From positions 1 to 64,000 of the forward strand of contig NZ_RAPF01000009.1 of assembly GCF_003610805.1 (NCBI RefSeq): a stretch of DNA of 64,000 nt, in the 5' to 3' direction. Below, in pieces: positions 18,783 to 27,028 of the stretch. The first letter of the stretch is position 1; each line of letters opens with the position of its first letter. Under the pieces are notes generated by a model. That model ran no database searches. It had not been told where the DNA came from and worked only from the letters and a program-made list of their open reading frames with translations. A program made the translations under genes and the position numbers. Origin of the DNA: Altericroceibacterium spongiae (GTDB lineage: Bacteria > Pseudomonadota > Alphaproteobacteria > Sphingomonadales > Sphingomonadaceae).

Positions 18783-19739
18783 ATGGAGAGGATACAGGAA
18801 GATAGCAGTTGGAGCTCGATTGGGCTGACCGATAATGACGCCATTCGGCAGTGGCGCGACTGGGCCGCTGCAACCATCGCACCGGTCGATGTCTGCGTGT
18901 TCGATCGGGCTCATTTTGCCGCGCAATGGACCAGTCACGGTTTAGGTCAGCTGCGCATGCTTCACCTTCATGCCCCGGCGCAACGTGTCGTGCATTGTGG
19001 CGATGAGGGTGGTCGGAAACGTGTCGATCCTTCCATTCAGCTTATCTATGCCCGCCAGGGTGCGATAGAAACACGCATGAACGGGCGCAAATTCACCCTT
19101 AAGCCGGGCGAATTTGTTCTGCTCGACAATACGCGTTTCTACCGGATGGAAATGCAGACCCCGCATGAAGTGGCCGATCTGATGATGCCAATCGGTTGGC
19201 TGGACCGACATTTGTCCGATCCCGGCCTTTTACTAGGGCGTCCCATTTCGGTGAAGCATGGCTGGGGCGCGCCTTTGGGTTCGCTGCTCGAAACCGTTAT
19301 GGACAATATGAAGCACAGCCCGCTTCCCCGCCCCATGATTGCTGAACAGATCGGGTCGCTTCTGGCCCTTGCCACCGGTTCGGGCGCACCGCGTGCGGGA
19401 AGTCATCGCAGCTATCTTGTCCGTGAAGTGCTCAGCCGGATTGAGCGCGATTATGCCGATCCCGATTTTCATTGTGAGGGGCTGGCAAACGAGCTCGGCA
19501 TATCGAAACGAAGCCTGCAGGCTGTGCTGGCGAGCCAAGGCACCAGCTTTGTCCAGGAACTCAATGCAACACGGCTCGAACGCGCGGCTGAACTGCTCAC
19601 CGATCCTCGCCTGTTCTGCTTACCGATAGGAGAACTGGCGTTTCGCTGCGGCTTTCTCGACTCCAGCTATTTTACCCGCCAATTCCGCAAGCGCTTCGGC
19701 ATCACACCCAGTCGCTGGCGGAAAAACCGGGCGTCCTGA
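18783..19739 (+). CDS. AraC-family transcriptional regulator
   Basis: The 318-residue protein has an AraC-binding-like N-terminal domain (about 30-200; QLIYARQGAIETRMNGRKF, EFVLLDNTRFYRME) and a C-terminal pair of helix-turn-helix motifs from about residue 215 (LANELGISKRSLQAVLASQG, IGELAFRCGFLDSSYFTRQFRKRFG). The final motif is the AraC signature and ends PSRWRK. It is encoded in the same direction, 182 bases before the kinase-carboxylase operon, and is the obvious candidate to activate it when the aromatic substrate is present. The effector is not known from sequence. Confidence 0.88.
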   Translation: MERIQEDSSWSSIGLTDNDAIRQWRDWAAATIAPVDVCVFDRAHFAAQWTSHGLGQLRMLHLHAPAQRVVHCGDEGGRKRVDPSIQLIYARQGAIETRMNGRKFTLKPGEFVLLDNTRFYRMEMQTPHEVADLMMPIGWLDRHLSDPGLLLGRPISVKHGWGAPLGSLLETVMDNMKHSPLPRPMIAEQIGSLLALATGSGAPRAGSHRSYLVREVLSRIERDYADPDFHCEGLANELGISKRSLQAVLASQGTSFVQELNATRLERAAELLTDPRLFCLPIGELAFRCGFLDSSYFTRQFRKRFGITPSRWRKNRAS

Positions 19740-19786
19740 TCCCTTATCGATTGCTGCCCACCGGAGCGTTACATTCTGCGCGATTG

Positions 19787-19807
19787 TCCTGCTTCTTCTG
19801 CGCAGGA
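19787..19807 (+). promoter_or_regulatory. Inverted repeat in the leader of the kinase-carboxylase operon
   Basis: TCCTGC at 19787-19792 and GCAGGA at 19802-19807 are separated by nine bases. The site is in the 182-base gap between araC and the first operon gene and could be an operator. AraC proteins more often bind direct repeats, so the link is weak. Confidence 0.3.
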
Positions 19808-19921
19808 GTCCTTTGAGGTACTTCGCCCTCCCGATATTCTGCCTGCTCAATGGAGAGATGCTGCGGTCGGCGCAGGATGTCGCAAAGGCACCGCACCGGC
19901 CCTGCCGAAAGGACACGGTTT

Positions 19922-21760
19922 ATGGCTGGCGACGCAAAGAGCTTTCCGCTCCCCAGCTCGGTCAGGAAAGTACCGGGTACGGAACGGGCGCAGGAGGCTC
20001 TGCCCTACTACACGCAATTCACCCCTGAAGACGACGACCGCTTCTGGTTCTACAATTCGATGCATTTTCCCGAACCGATGCACCATTTCGATCTGGTGAC
20101 AGCAGAAGCGGCCTATTGTGCTCTGGGTGCATTCAACACACGCGTTCATGTCTTGCCGACCACCAAAGGAATCGATCACCGGGTTATAAACGGGCGCGTC
20201 TATATTGGTGGCGTTCCCGTTACCGATCCGAACGAAATTGCGATGCGTCAGGAGAAATTCCAGGCCCGCGCCTTCTATTATTATGAGAACTGGGAAGAGC
20301 TGTACGCCCAGTGGAAAGACAAGATGAAGGCGTTGATTGCCGATGCGCAGGCGCTGCCCAGACCGGTATTGCCCGAATGGGAACCGATCAAGACGACACA
20401 TACCGGCAAGGGTGTCGCCTCGAACCATGCGCTGCTCGATATTTATCGCAAGCAGCTCGAAGGCTATTTCCGTATGTGGCATCACCATTTCGAGTTCTTG
20501 CTGCTCGGCTACGGTGCCTATCTGACCTTTTTCGATTTCTGCAAAAGAGCTTTCCCTGAAATATCCGATCAGGCGATCAGCCGTATGGTTGCCGGAATGG
20601 AAGCGGAGATTTTCAAACCCGACGAAGAGGTCAAACGTCTTGCCCGCCGCGCCGTGGAGCTGGGTGTAGATCAGCATTTCCACGATGATATGGTTATCGA
20701 GGATGTCTTGGGCACACTGGACCAGCTGGGCGAGAACGGACGCGAATGGCTGAGCGAACTCGAAGTCAGCCGCAATCCCTGGTTCAATGTGAATGTGGGG
20801 GACGGGTTCTATCATTATCACCGTTCGTGGAACGACGATCTGTCCATGCCTTTCGCCGCTTTGCCCGGCTATATCGAGAAAGTCAGGGCAGGCGAGACGA
20901 TAGAACGGCCGATGGACCGTCTGGTTGAGGAGCGTGATCAGCTCGTTGCCGATTATCGCGAGCTACTGGACAACGATGAAGACAAGGCAACTTACGATCA
21001 GCTGATTCACCTCGCCCATCGCGTGTTCCCTTATGTGGAGGGACACAAGTTTTATTGCGAGCACTGGTACACCAATCTGTTCTTCAACAAAATCCGCGAA
21101 TTCGGTGCGCTTCTGGCCGAACACGGTTTCTTCGAACAGGAAGAAGATGTCTTTCACCTTACACATTATGAGCTGGAAAGCGCGATTATCGATCTGATGC
21201 TGGCATGGTCATCAGGTTCTGAACCGCTCGGTCCCAAACGCTGGCCTGCCATCGTCCAAGACCGCAAACAGGCTATCGATTTATGGGCTCGAAACACTGT
21301 CCCACCTGCGCTCGGTATGGTTCCCGATGTGATCGACGATCCCGCCATTGTGATGCTCTGGGGGATCACCCGTGACAATCTCGATAGCTGGCTGGATACG
21401 GGCGAACAGAATCAAAAGGAATTAAAAGGCTTTGCCGCCTGCTCGGGAATTGTCGAAGGCACTGCAAGAGTCGTCAGATCGGTCAAGGAAATCGGGCGGC
21501 TGGAACAGGGTGATATTCTCGTCTGTCAGGTCACCAACCCGACCTGGGCTCCTATCTTTCAGAAAATCTCGGCCGCTGTCTCCGATATTGGCGGCTCTAT
21601 GAGCCATATGGCGATTGTGGCACGCGAATATGACCTGCCTGCCGTTGTCGGCACAGGTTCAGCCACCAGCCGGATACAGGACGGCCAGCGTATTCGGGTC
21701 GATGGCGGCCGGGGTCTCGTCACCATTCTCGATGAAGAGGAGCTACTCGAAAATGCCTGA
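19922..21760 (+). CDS. PEP-synthase-like aromatic kinase, large (phosphohistidine) subunit
   Basis: The 612-residue protein carries the PEP-utilising mobile domain at its C-terminus: SDIGGSMSHMAIVAREYDLPAV with the phospho-acceptor His562. The first ~500 residues lack the PEP/pyruvate-binding barrel of PEP synthase and are rich in aromatic residues. Size and layout match the ~70-kDa subunit of phenylphosphate synthase; the AcvA/AcvB and HpeH/HpeI kinases of hydroxyphenyl-ketone catabolism are, as I remember, of the same type. It should transfer phosphate from its histidine to a phenolic hydroxyl. The ATG at 19922 follows AAAGGA; an ATG at 19850 has no such site. The stop overlaps the next gene by 8 nt. 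Confidence 0.85.
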   Translation: MAGDAKSFPLPSSVRKVPGTERAQEALPYYTQFTPEDDDRFWFYNSMHFPEPMHHFDLVTAEAAYCALGAFNTRVHVLPTTKGIDHRVINGRVYIGGVPVTDPNEIAMRQEKFQARAFYYYENWEELYAQWKDKMKALIADAQALPRPVLPEWEPIKTTHTGKGVASNHALLDIYRKQLEGYFRMWHHHFEFLLLGYGAYLTFFDFCKRAFPEISDQAISRMVAGMEAEIFKPDEEVKRLARRAVELGVDQHFHDDMVIEDVLGTLDQLGENGREWLSELEVSRNPWFNVNVGDGFYHYHRSWNDDLSMPFAALPGYIEKVRAGETIERPMDRLVEERDQLVADYRELLDNDEDKATYDQLIHLAHRVFPYVEGHKFYCEHWYTNLFFNKIREFGALLAEHGFFEQEEDVFHLTHYELESAIIDLMLAWSSGSEPLGPKRWPAIVQDRKQAIDLWARNTVPPALGMVPDVIDDPAIVMLWGITRDNLDSWLDTGEQNQKELKGFAACSGIVEGTARVVRSVKEIGRLEQGDILVCQVTNPTWAPIFQKISAAVSDIGGSMSHMAIVAREYDLPAVVGTGSATSRIQDGQRIRVDGGRGLVTILDEEELLENA

Positions 21761-22805
21761 TCTCATCGATAGACCTGTAGCCTGGTTTGCAGATATCGGC
21801 CTTGCCGACCGCCCCGCCGTTGGCGGCAAAGGCGGCAGTCTCGGAGAGCTGACACAAGCCGGTATCCCGGTTCCTCCTGGCTTCGTCGTGACCACCCATG
21901 GTTTCGAACTGTTTCTTGAGGCTATGGAGCATCATCGGCCGGTCCGCGGGCTAGTGGCCGATCTCGCTCCCGACGATCTCGATACAATCCGCTCTGTATC
22001 GCAGGAGTTGCGCCACCGGGTCGAACAGGAACCGCTGCCAGCCACCGTGCGAAAAGCAGTGGAAGAGGCTTACGCACGGCTTGGTTCAGGGGACGAAGCC
22101 GTCGCTGTCAGAAGCTCAGCTACCACGGAAGATGCTGATGATGCCAGTTTCGCCGGTTTGCAGGACACGTTTCTCTGGGTGATGAATACAGAAGAAATGT
22201 TTGCCCGTTTACGCGAATGCTGGGGAAGCCTCTATTCGGTCGAAAGCATCGCTTATCGCCGCAAACACAGTCTGCCGGAAGATAACGTTGCCATGGCCGT
22301 GGTGGTTCAGCAGATGGTCGATGCGCGTTCCGCAGGCGTTATGTTCACGCGCAGCCCAACCAGCGGCGACAAATCGGTTATCACCATCGAAGGGGCTTGG
22401 GGGCTTGGTTCCTCGGTAGTGTCCGGCGAAGTTACACCCGACCGCTGGGTGATCGGCAAGATCACCGGCGATATCGCCACGCGCGATATTTCCGATAAAC
22501 ATGCCATGCAAATTCAGGCCGAAGGCGGTGGCATTCGGGAAGTCGAACTTGAAGCAAAGCAACGCACCACCCCATGCCTGAACGATGAGGAACTGCTTGC
22601 CCTGCGAGATATCGGCCGCAGGGTAGAGCGGCATTATGGCAAGCCTCAGGATATTGAGTGGGCCATTAGCCAGAGCGGGCAAATTCTGTTGCTGCAAAGC
22701 CGCCCCGAAACTGTCTGGGCAATGCGCGATGCTACAAAACCGGTCAAACCACCGGAAAGCAATCCGCTCAAACATGTGATGACGATTTTCGGAGGGACGC
22801 AATGA
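21753..22805 (+). CDS. PEP-synthase-like aromatic kinase, ATP-binding subunit
   Basis: The 350-residue protein corresponds to the N-terminal ATP-grasp domain of PEP synthase only: VGGKGGSLGELTQAGIPVPPGFV, AVRSSATTEDADDASFAGLQDTF, and GVMFTRSPTSG, ending with EWAISQSGQILLLQSRPET. It would phosphorylate the catalytic histidine of the large subunit with ATP. Its size fits the ~40-kDa subunit of phenylphosphate synthase. The start lies within the upstream gene and the stop overlaps the BCCP start (ATGA), so the subunits are coupled. Which of the published letters (acvA or acvB) applies is not assigned here. Confidence 0.85.
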   Translation: MPDLIDRPVAWFADIGLADRPAVGGKGGSLGELTQAGIPVPPGFVVTTHGFELFLEAMEHHRPVRGLVADLAPDDLDTIRSVSQELRHRVEQEPLPATVRKAVEEAYARLGSGDEAVAVRSSATTEDADDASFAGLQDTFLWVMNTEEMFARLRECWGSLYSVESIAYRRKHSLPEDNVAMAVVVQQMVDARSAGVMFTRSPTSGDKSVITIEGAWGLGSSVVSGEVTPDRWVIGKITGDIATRDISDKHAMQIQAEGGGIREVELEAKQRTTPCLNDEELLALRDIGRRVERHYGKPQDIEWAISQSGQILLLQSRPETVWAMRDATKPVKPPESNPLKHVMTIFGGTQ

Positions 22806-23266
22806 GTCTCAACGGCAAGGATGTCGAGGAGATCATGACTCTGCTCGAAGCTTCGCATTTCGACCGCCTCATACTCGAAATGGACGGTCTCAAACTCGAA
22901 CTGGCCCGCGATGGAAGCAAGGTGCGAAGTTCTCTTCCCGTACCGGTATCCTCTACATCGACCGCGCCTTCTCCCGCTCCCACGCCTCCCGTTTCATCGG
23001 CCGGTCGGGGAAGCGAGGATGGGCTGGTCGAAGTCAGAAGTCCGTTGCTCGGCGTTTTCTATCGGGCGCCGAAACCCGGCGAGCCGCCTTTCATCGAAGT
23101 GGGTGACCGTGTTGAAGAAGAGACGGTGATCGGCATTATCGAAGTGATGAAGCTGATGAATTCCGCCCGCGCGGGCGTGAGCGGCGAAGTGGTCGAGATT
23201 GTCGGCACCAATGGTGAAATGGTCGAACATGGCGAAGTGCTTGTGCTGGTCAGGCCCGGTGGCTGA
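22802..23266 (+). CDS. Biotin carboxyl carrier protein of an aromatic carboxylase
   Basis: The 154-residue protein is AccB-like: a short N-terminal segment, a Pro/Ser/Thr/Ala-rich linker (about 45-68) and a C-terminal biotinyl domain with EVMKLMN, where Lys117 is the predicted biotinylation site. It is placed between kinase and biotin carboxylase genes and not in an accBC context. It should shuttle carboxyl-biotin to the carboxyltransferase encoded two genes on. An ordinary acetyl-CoA carboxylase role is unlikely because no AccA/D-like subunit is present. Confidence 0.88.
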   Translation: MSLNGKDVEEIMTLLEASHFDRLILEMDGLKLELARDGSKVRSSLPVPVSSTSTAPSPAPTPPVSSAGRGSEDGLVEVRSPLLGVFYRAPKPGEPPFIEVGDRVEEETVIGIIEVMKLMNSARAGVSGEVVEIVGTNGEMVEHGEVLVLVRPGG

Positions 23267-23267
23267 T

Positions 23268-24626
23268 ATGACGATCAGGCGCATATTCATCGCCAATCGC
23301 GGCGAAATTGCCTGCCGTATCATTCGCAGTTGCGATGCGCTTGGCGTCGAAACCGTGCTGGGTGTCTCGGAGGCGGACCGTCATTCGCTCGGAACGAAGC
23401 TTGCAAGCCGTACCGTATGCCTCGGACCGGCGCCATCGGCCAAAAGCTATCTGCAGCTGGAAACGGTAATGCAGGCAGCCATTTCAACCGGCTGCGACGC
23501 CATCCATCCAGGCTATGGCTTTCTCTCTGAGCGAGCCGATCTGGCCCGTATGTGCGAAGAAGAAGGCATTCTTTTTATCGGCCCTACAGCCAGTCAAATA
23601 GACGCAGTGGGCGATAAGCTTCGTGCCCGTACCGAAGCACAGGCCGCCAATGTGCCGGTGGTTCCCGGCGGGCCGGTGGAGAGCCGGGAGGATGCGAAGA
23701 TACTGGCAGAGGAGGTCGGCCTGCCTCTGCTGGTCAAGGCAGTTGGCGGCGGTGGTGGCCGGGGTATGAAGCTCGTCGAAAAAGCCGAAGAGCTTCACGA
23801 CATTATCGATATGGCCAGTGCAGAAGCCGGTGCTGCTTTCGGCGATTCACGGATCTATCTGGAGCGCTATGTTGCCAAGGGGCGGCATGTCGAAGTGCAA
23901 TTGTTAGGCGATGGCAAAGGCCATGTCATCCATTGCGGCGAGCGCGATTGTTCGGTTCAGCGGCGCTATCAGAAGCTGATAGAAGAAAGCCCCGCCCCGC
24001 ATTTACCGGACGATTTGCGCGAAAATATGCTCGCCGCCGCCTGCCGGTTTGCTGCAAGGCTAGATTACCGTGGCGCCGGAACGGTAGAATTTCTCTACGA
24101 TGTGGATCGCCGGGAATTTTACTTTCTCGAAATGAATGCCCGTATTCAGGTGGAGCATCCGGTTACCGAAGAAGTGACAGGCATCGACCTGATCGCAGAA
24201 CAGATCGCCATCGCCAATGGAGAAGGTCTGCGCTTCGGGCAAAGTGACATTCGCTTCACCGGCCACGCTATGGAATGCCGGATCAACGCTGAGGACCCGG
24301 AAGAGAATTTCATGCCTTCACCCGGCATAGTGCAGTCCGTTCAATGGCCTGCCGGAGAAGGCATTCGTGTCGACACACATATCGTAAATGGCGCGCAAAT
24401 CCCTCCTTTTTACGATTCCATGATTGCCAAGATCGTTGCTCATGGCCCGGATCGTCAGACCGCTCTTGCCCGCTTGCGCGATGCGCTGATGCAGACACAC
24501 ATTGAAGGCGTCGCCACCAATTGCCGTCTGCAGACCGAAATTCTGGCCGATCCTGCTTTCATCAAAGGCGGCGTGAATACGAGCTTTCTTGCAGAACTTC
24601 TCACCGAGCGGAAGGAGATGGCCTGA
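23268..24626 (+). CDS. Biotin carboxylase subunit (AccC-like) of an aromatic carboxylase
   Basis: The 452-residue ATP-grasp enzyme begins with IRRIFIANRGEIACRIIRSC. It has the glycine-rich loop VGGGGGRGM, the catalytic block GERDCSVQRRYQKLIEESPAP and EMNARIQVEHPVTEEVTG. It carboxylates biotin with bicarbonate and ATP. The ATG at 23268 is one base after the BCCP stop; the stop overlaps the carboxyltransferase start (TGATG). This is probably a dedicated carboxylase, with the genomic accBC copy elsewhere. Confidence 0.9.
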   Translation: MTIRRIFIANRGEIACRIIRSCDALGVETVLGVSEADRHSLGTKLASRTVCLGPAPSAKSYLQLETVMQAAISTGCDAIHPGYGFLSERADLARMCEEEGILFIGPTASQIDAVGDKLRARTEAQAANVPVVPGGPVESREDAKILAEEVGLPLLVKAVGGGGGRGMKLVEKAEELHDIIDMASAEAGAAFGDSRIYLERYVAKGRHVEVQLLGDGKGHVIHCGERDCSVQRRYQKLIEESPAPHLPDDLRENMLAAACRFAARLDYRGAGTVEFLYDVDRREFYFLEMNARIQVEHPVTEEVTGIDLIAEQIAIANGEGLRFGQSDIRFTGHAMECRINAEDPEENFMPSPGIVQSVQWPAGEGIRVDTHIVNGAQIPPFYDSMIAKIVAHGPDRQTALARLRDALMQTHIEGVATNCRLQTEILADPAFIKGGVNTSFLAELLTERKEMA

Positions 24627-26101
24627 TGGCCGCCATCAAACTGATCGAAACATCGCTCAGAGACGGTAATCAATGTCTGTGGGGAGCGCTGGGGATCGAT
24701 ACCGCCAAGACGCTCAGCATAGCACCGGTAATGGAGCGTGCCGGCTATCATGCGATCGATTTCACGACCTCCACACATATGGGCGTCGCAGTCCGTTATA
24801 AGCAGGAAGACCCGTGGGAACGCATTCGCGCCATGGCAGACATCTGCAAAACGACCCCGTTGCAATTCCTTTCAACCGGTTTTCGTTTCATCGCCTGGCA
24901 AACAGCAAGCCCGGAATTCATGGAACTGGCTTTCCGGACCCTTGCCCGCAACGGCATTCGCCGTTTTGCCCTTGCCGATCCGATGAACGATGCCGCCTCG
25001 AATGTCGATGTCGCGCATATGGTGAAACGCGCCGGCGGCGAACAGGTTATCGGAGCACTGGTCTATACGATTAGTCCGATCCATGACGATGCCCATTACG
25101 CCGAAGCCGCGCGGATCATGGCGCAAAGCCCCGATATTGATGCGCTCTATATCAAGGATCCCGGCGGTTTACTCACGCCCAAACGGGCTGAAACGCTGAT
25201 CCCCGCCATAATGGCGGAAATCGGCGACAAACCGCTGGAGCTTCATGCCCATTGCACGATCGGGCAGGCAGAGCCGGCCTATCTGGAAGCCGCCGGTCTG
25301 GGCATCGCGGCCCTGCAATGCGCCAGTGGAGGCGCGGCGGATGGGACCTCCAATCCGCCTGTCCAGCGGATGATCGCCAACCTCAAAGCCATGGGTCACA
25401 GCATTGATGTAGATGAAGAAGCCGTGGCCGAAGTGGCAAATTATTTCACCGCTCTCGCCGAGGCGGAAAATCTCCCTCAAGGCCATCCCATGGCATTCGA
25501 CGCCGCTTATCTGCGGCATCAGCTTCCCGGCGGTATGGTCGGCACAATGCGCCGTCATCTGGCCGATCATCGTGTTTCTCATCTCGAAGGTGCCGTAATC
25601 GAGGAGCTGGGACGCGTGCGGGAGGAGCTTGGCTGGCCCATCGTCATGACGCCCTTTGCACAAATGTTGCAAACGCAGGCCATGATGAATGTCACAGGTG
25701 AAGAGCGCTATGCCATCATTCCCGATGAGATCATCCGCTATGCGCTTGGTAAGTTCGGTCGCCCCAACCGTCCAATCGATGAGCAGGTGATGGACCGGAT
25801 CATGGCCTCGCCTCGCGCCAAGGAATTGCAGGCAGAACAGGGTATGGCCGAGCTTTCCGAATTGCGCCAAAAGATTGGGCCGAACCTCCCCGATGAAGAG
25901 TTTTTGCTGCGCGCCACTATGCCCGCAGAACAGGTGGATGCCATGCACCAGGCAGGCCCCGCCAATCGTCAATACGATCCGGGAAAACGACCTGTCATGC
26001 AGTTACTTCGCCGCCTGCTGGCACGAACCGATCTGACCCGGATCAGTGTCGAAAAAGCGGGTTTCCGGCTGGAGCTTGAAAGCGACGGAGAAGTGCTGTG
26101 A
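24626..26101 (+). CDS. Biotin-dependent carboxyltransferase subunit (pyruvate carboxylase/OadA-like)
   Basis: The 491-residue protein has the HMGL-like TIM barrel typical of pyruvate carboxylase and oxaloacetate decarboxylase alpha chains. It opens ETSLRDGNQCLWG (the usual motif is DTTLRDAHQS), with LHAHCTIG and GGAADGTSNPPVQ downstream and a conserved carboxylase (PYC_OADA) domain from about residue 300. The changed active-site motif fits a non-pyruvate acceptor. In the proposed pathway it carboxylates the methyl group of a phosphorylated acetophenone to an aroylacetate. The gene is translationally coupled on both sides. Confidence 0.87.
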   Translation: MAAIKLIETSLRDGNQCLWGALGIDTAKTLSIAPVMERAGYHAIDFTTSTHMGVAVRYKQEDPWERIRAMADICKTTPLQFLSTGFRFIAWQTASPEFMELAFRTLARNGIRRFALADPMNDAASNVDVAHMVKRAGGEQVIGALVYTISPIHDDAHYAEAARIMAQSPDIDALYIKDPGGLLTPKRAETLIPAIMAEIGDKPLELHAHCTIGQAEPAYLEAAGLGIAALQCASGGAADGTSNPPVQRMIANLKAMGHSIDVDEEAVAEVANYFTALAEAENLPQGHPMAFDAAYLRHQLPGGMVGTMRRHLADHRVSHLEGAVIEELGRVREELGWPIVMTPFAQMLQTQAMMNVTGEERYAIIPDEIIRYALGKFGRPNRPIDEQVMDRIMASPRAKELQAEQGMAELSELRQKIGPNLPDEEFLLRATMPAEQVDAMHQAGPANRQYDPGKRPVMQLLRRLLARTDLTRISVEKAGFRLELESDGEVL

Positions 26102-26943
26102 CGATGGACAAACCAGACCGGCAGCCCAAAGGCTATATGTTCGATCTCGATGGAACGCTGATTCTCAGCAATCGCAAGCTCGGCAGCTATACGGTTATTC
26201 CGGGTGCAGTTGAATTGCTCGAAGAGCTGGAACAACGCCGGATCCCTTTTCTCGCCCTGACCAATGGCAGCGCCTATCCAGCCAGCCAGCAAGGACCGCG
26301 CCTGCGCAATGTCGGGCTGCCTATTCGCAATGACCGGTTGTTCACCCCCAACAGTGTGGCAGGAAAAGTCATGCGTGACAGAGCTTATGACAATGTGCTG
26401 GTGCTCGGCACGCAGGGAGTCATCGAAGCGCTTGAAGAAGACGGTATCCCGACCTGTACGCCCGGAGAAAGCCTAGCGGATAATGCCGATGCGGTTTATG
26501 TGGCCTGGCATCCCGAATGCACCATGGCGGATATTCACAAGGCATCCGCGCGGATACTCGATGGTGCGGCTTTCCTGACAGCATCCGATGTTCCCTTTTT
26601 CGCTACGCAGGACGGGCCGGCTTTCGGCTATAGCTGCGCGATCGTCGGCGCCATTGCGCGCGTGACGGGGCAGGAACCCGAAGTCACCGGCAAACCGTCA
26701 CTGCACGCCATGCGTTTTGTCAGCGCCAGACTGAAACTGGCACCAGAACATATCGCCATCGTGGGAGACGATCCCCGTGTAGAAATCGAAATGGCGCGAA
26801 TGGGCGGTGCTCGGGGAATAGGGGTCACCAGCGGAACGACGTCGCGCGAAACATGGTTGGCCCAGCCCGAACATCGGCGTCCGCATGCCATTTATGACAA
26901 TGTAGGTATGCTAATCAGGGATATCGGCCGGGTTTCAGTTTGA
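26098..26943 (+). CDS. HAD-superfamily phosphatase (NagD/HAD-IIA type), operon end
   Basis: The 281-residue protein has HAD motif I in FDLDGTL (about 15-21), motif II LTNGS, a HAD-IIA cap in the middle, and motif IV in VGDDPRVEIEMA. NagD-type enzymes hydrolyse small phosphate esters. As last gene of the kinase-carboxylase operon it would remove the aryl phosphate after carboxylation, like the phosphatase AcvF of the acetovanillone system. The GTG at 26098 overlaps the previous stop and has GGAG seven bases upstream; an ATG at 26104 is the alternative. Confidence 0.85.
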   Translation: MTMDKPDRQPKGYMFDLDGTLILSNRKLGSYTVIPGAVELLEELEQRRIPFLALTNGSAYPASQQGPRLRNVGLPIRNDRLFTPNSVAGKVMRDRAYDNVLVLGTQGVIEALEEDGIPTCTPGESLADNADAVYVAWHPECTMADIHKASARILDGAAFLTASDVPFFATQDGPAFGYSCAIVGAIARVTGQEPEVTGKPSLHAMRFVSARLKLAPEHIAIVGDDPRVEIEMARMGGARGIGVTSGTTSRETWLAQPEHRRPHAIYDNVGMLIRDIGRVSV

Positions 26944-26991
26944 CAGGGATAGTTGTTCACAAAGTTTTGCAAAAGACCTGCATCTATATGA

Positions 26992-27018
26992 TTAGTTAGC
27001 TAATAATTAGGGTATACG
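26992..27018 (+). promoter_or_regulatory. Palindromic operator and -10 region before the PQQ dehydrogenase
   Basis: TTAGTTAGCTAAT (26992-27004), with the perfect palindrome TTAGCTAA inside it, is followed by a candidate -10 TATACG at 27013. The same 13 bases occur at 30393-30405 beside the cytochrome c promoter. The 85-base gap to the HAD gene has no other feature. Confidence 0.55.
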
Positions 27019-27028
27019 GGAGACAGGA

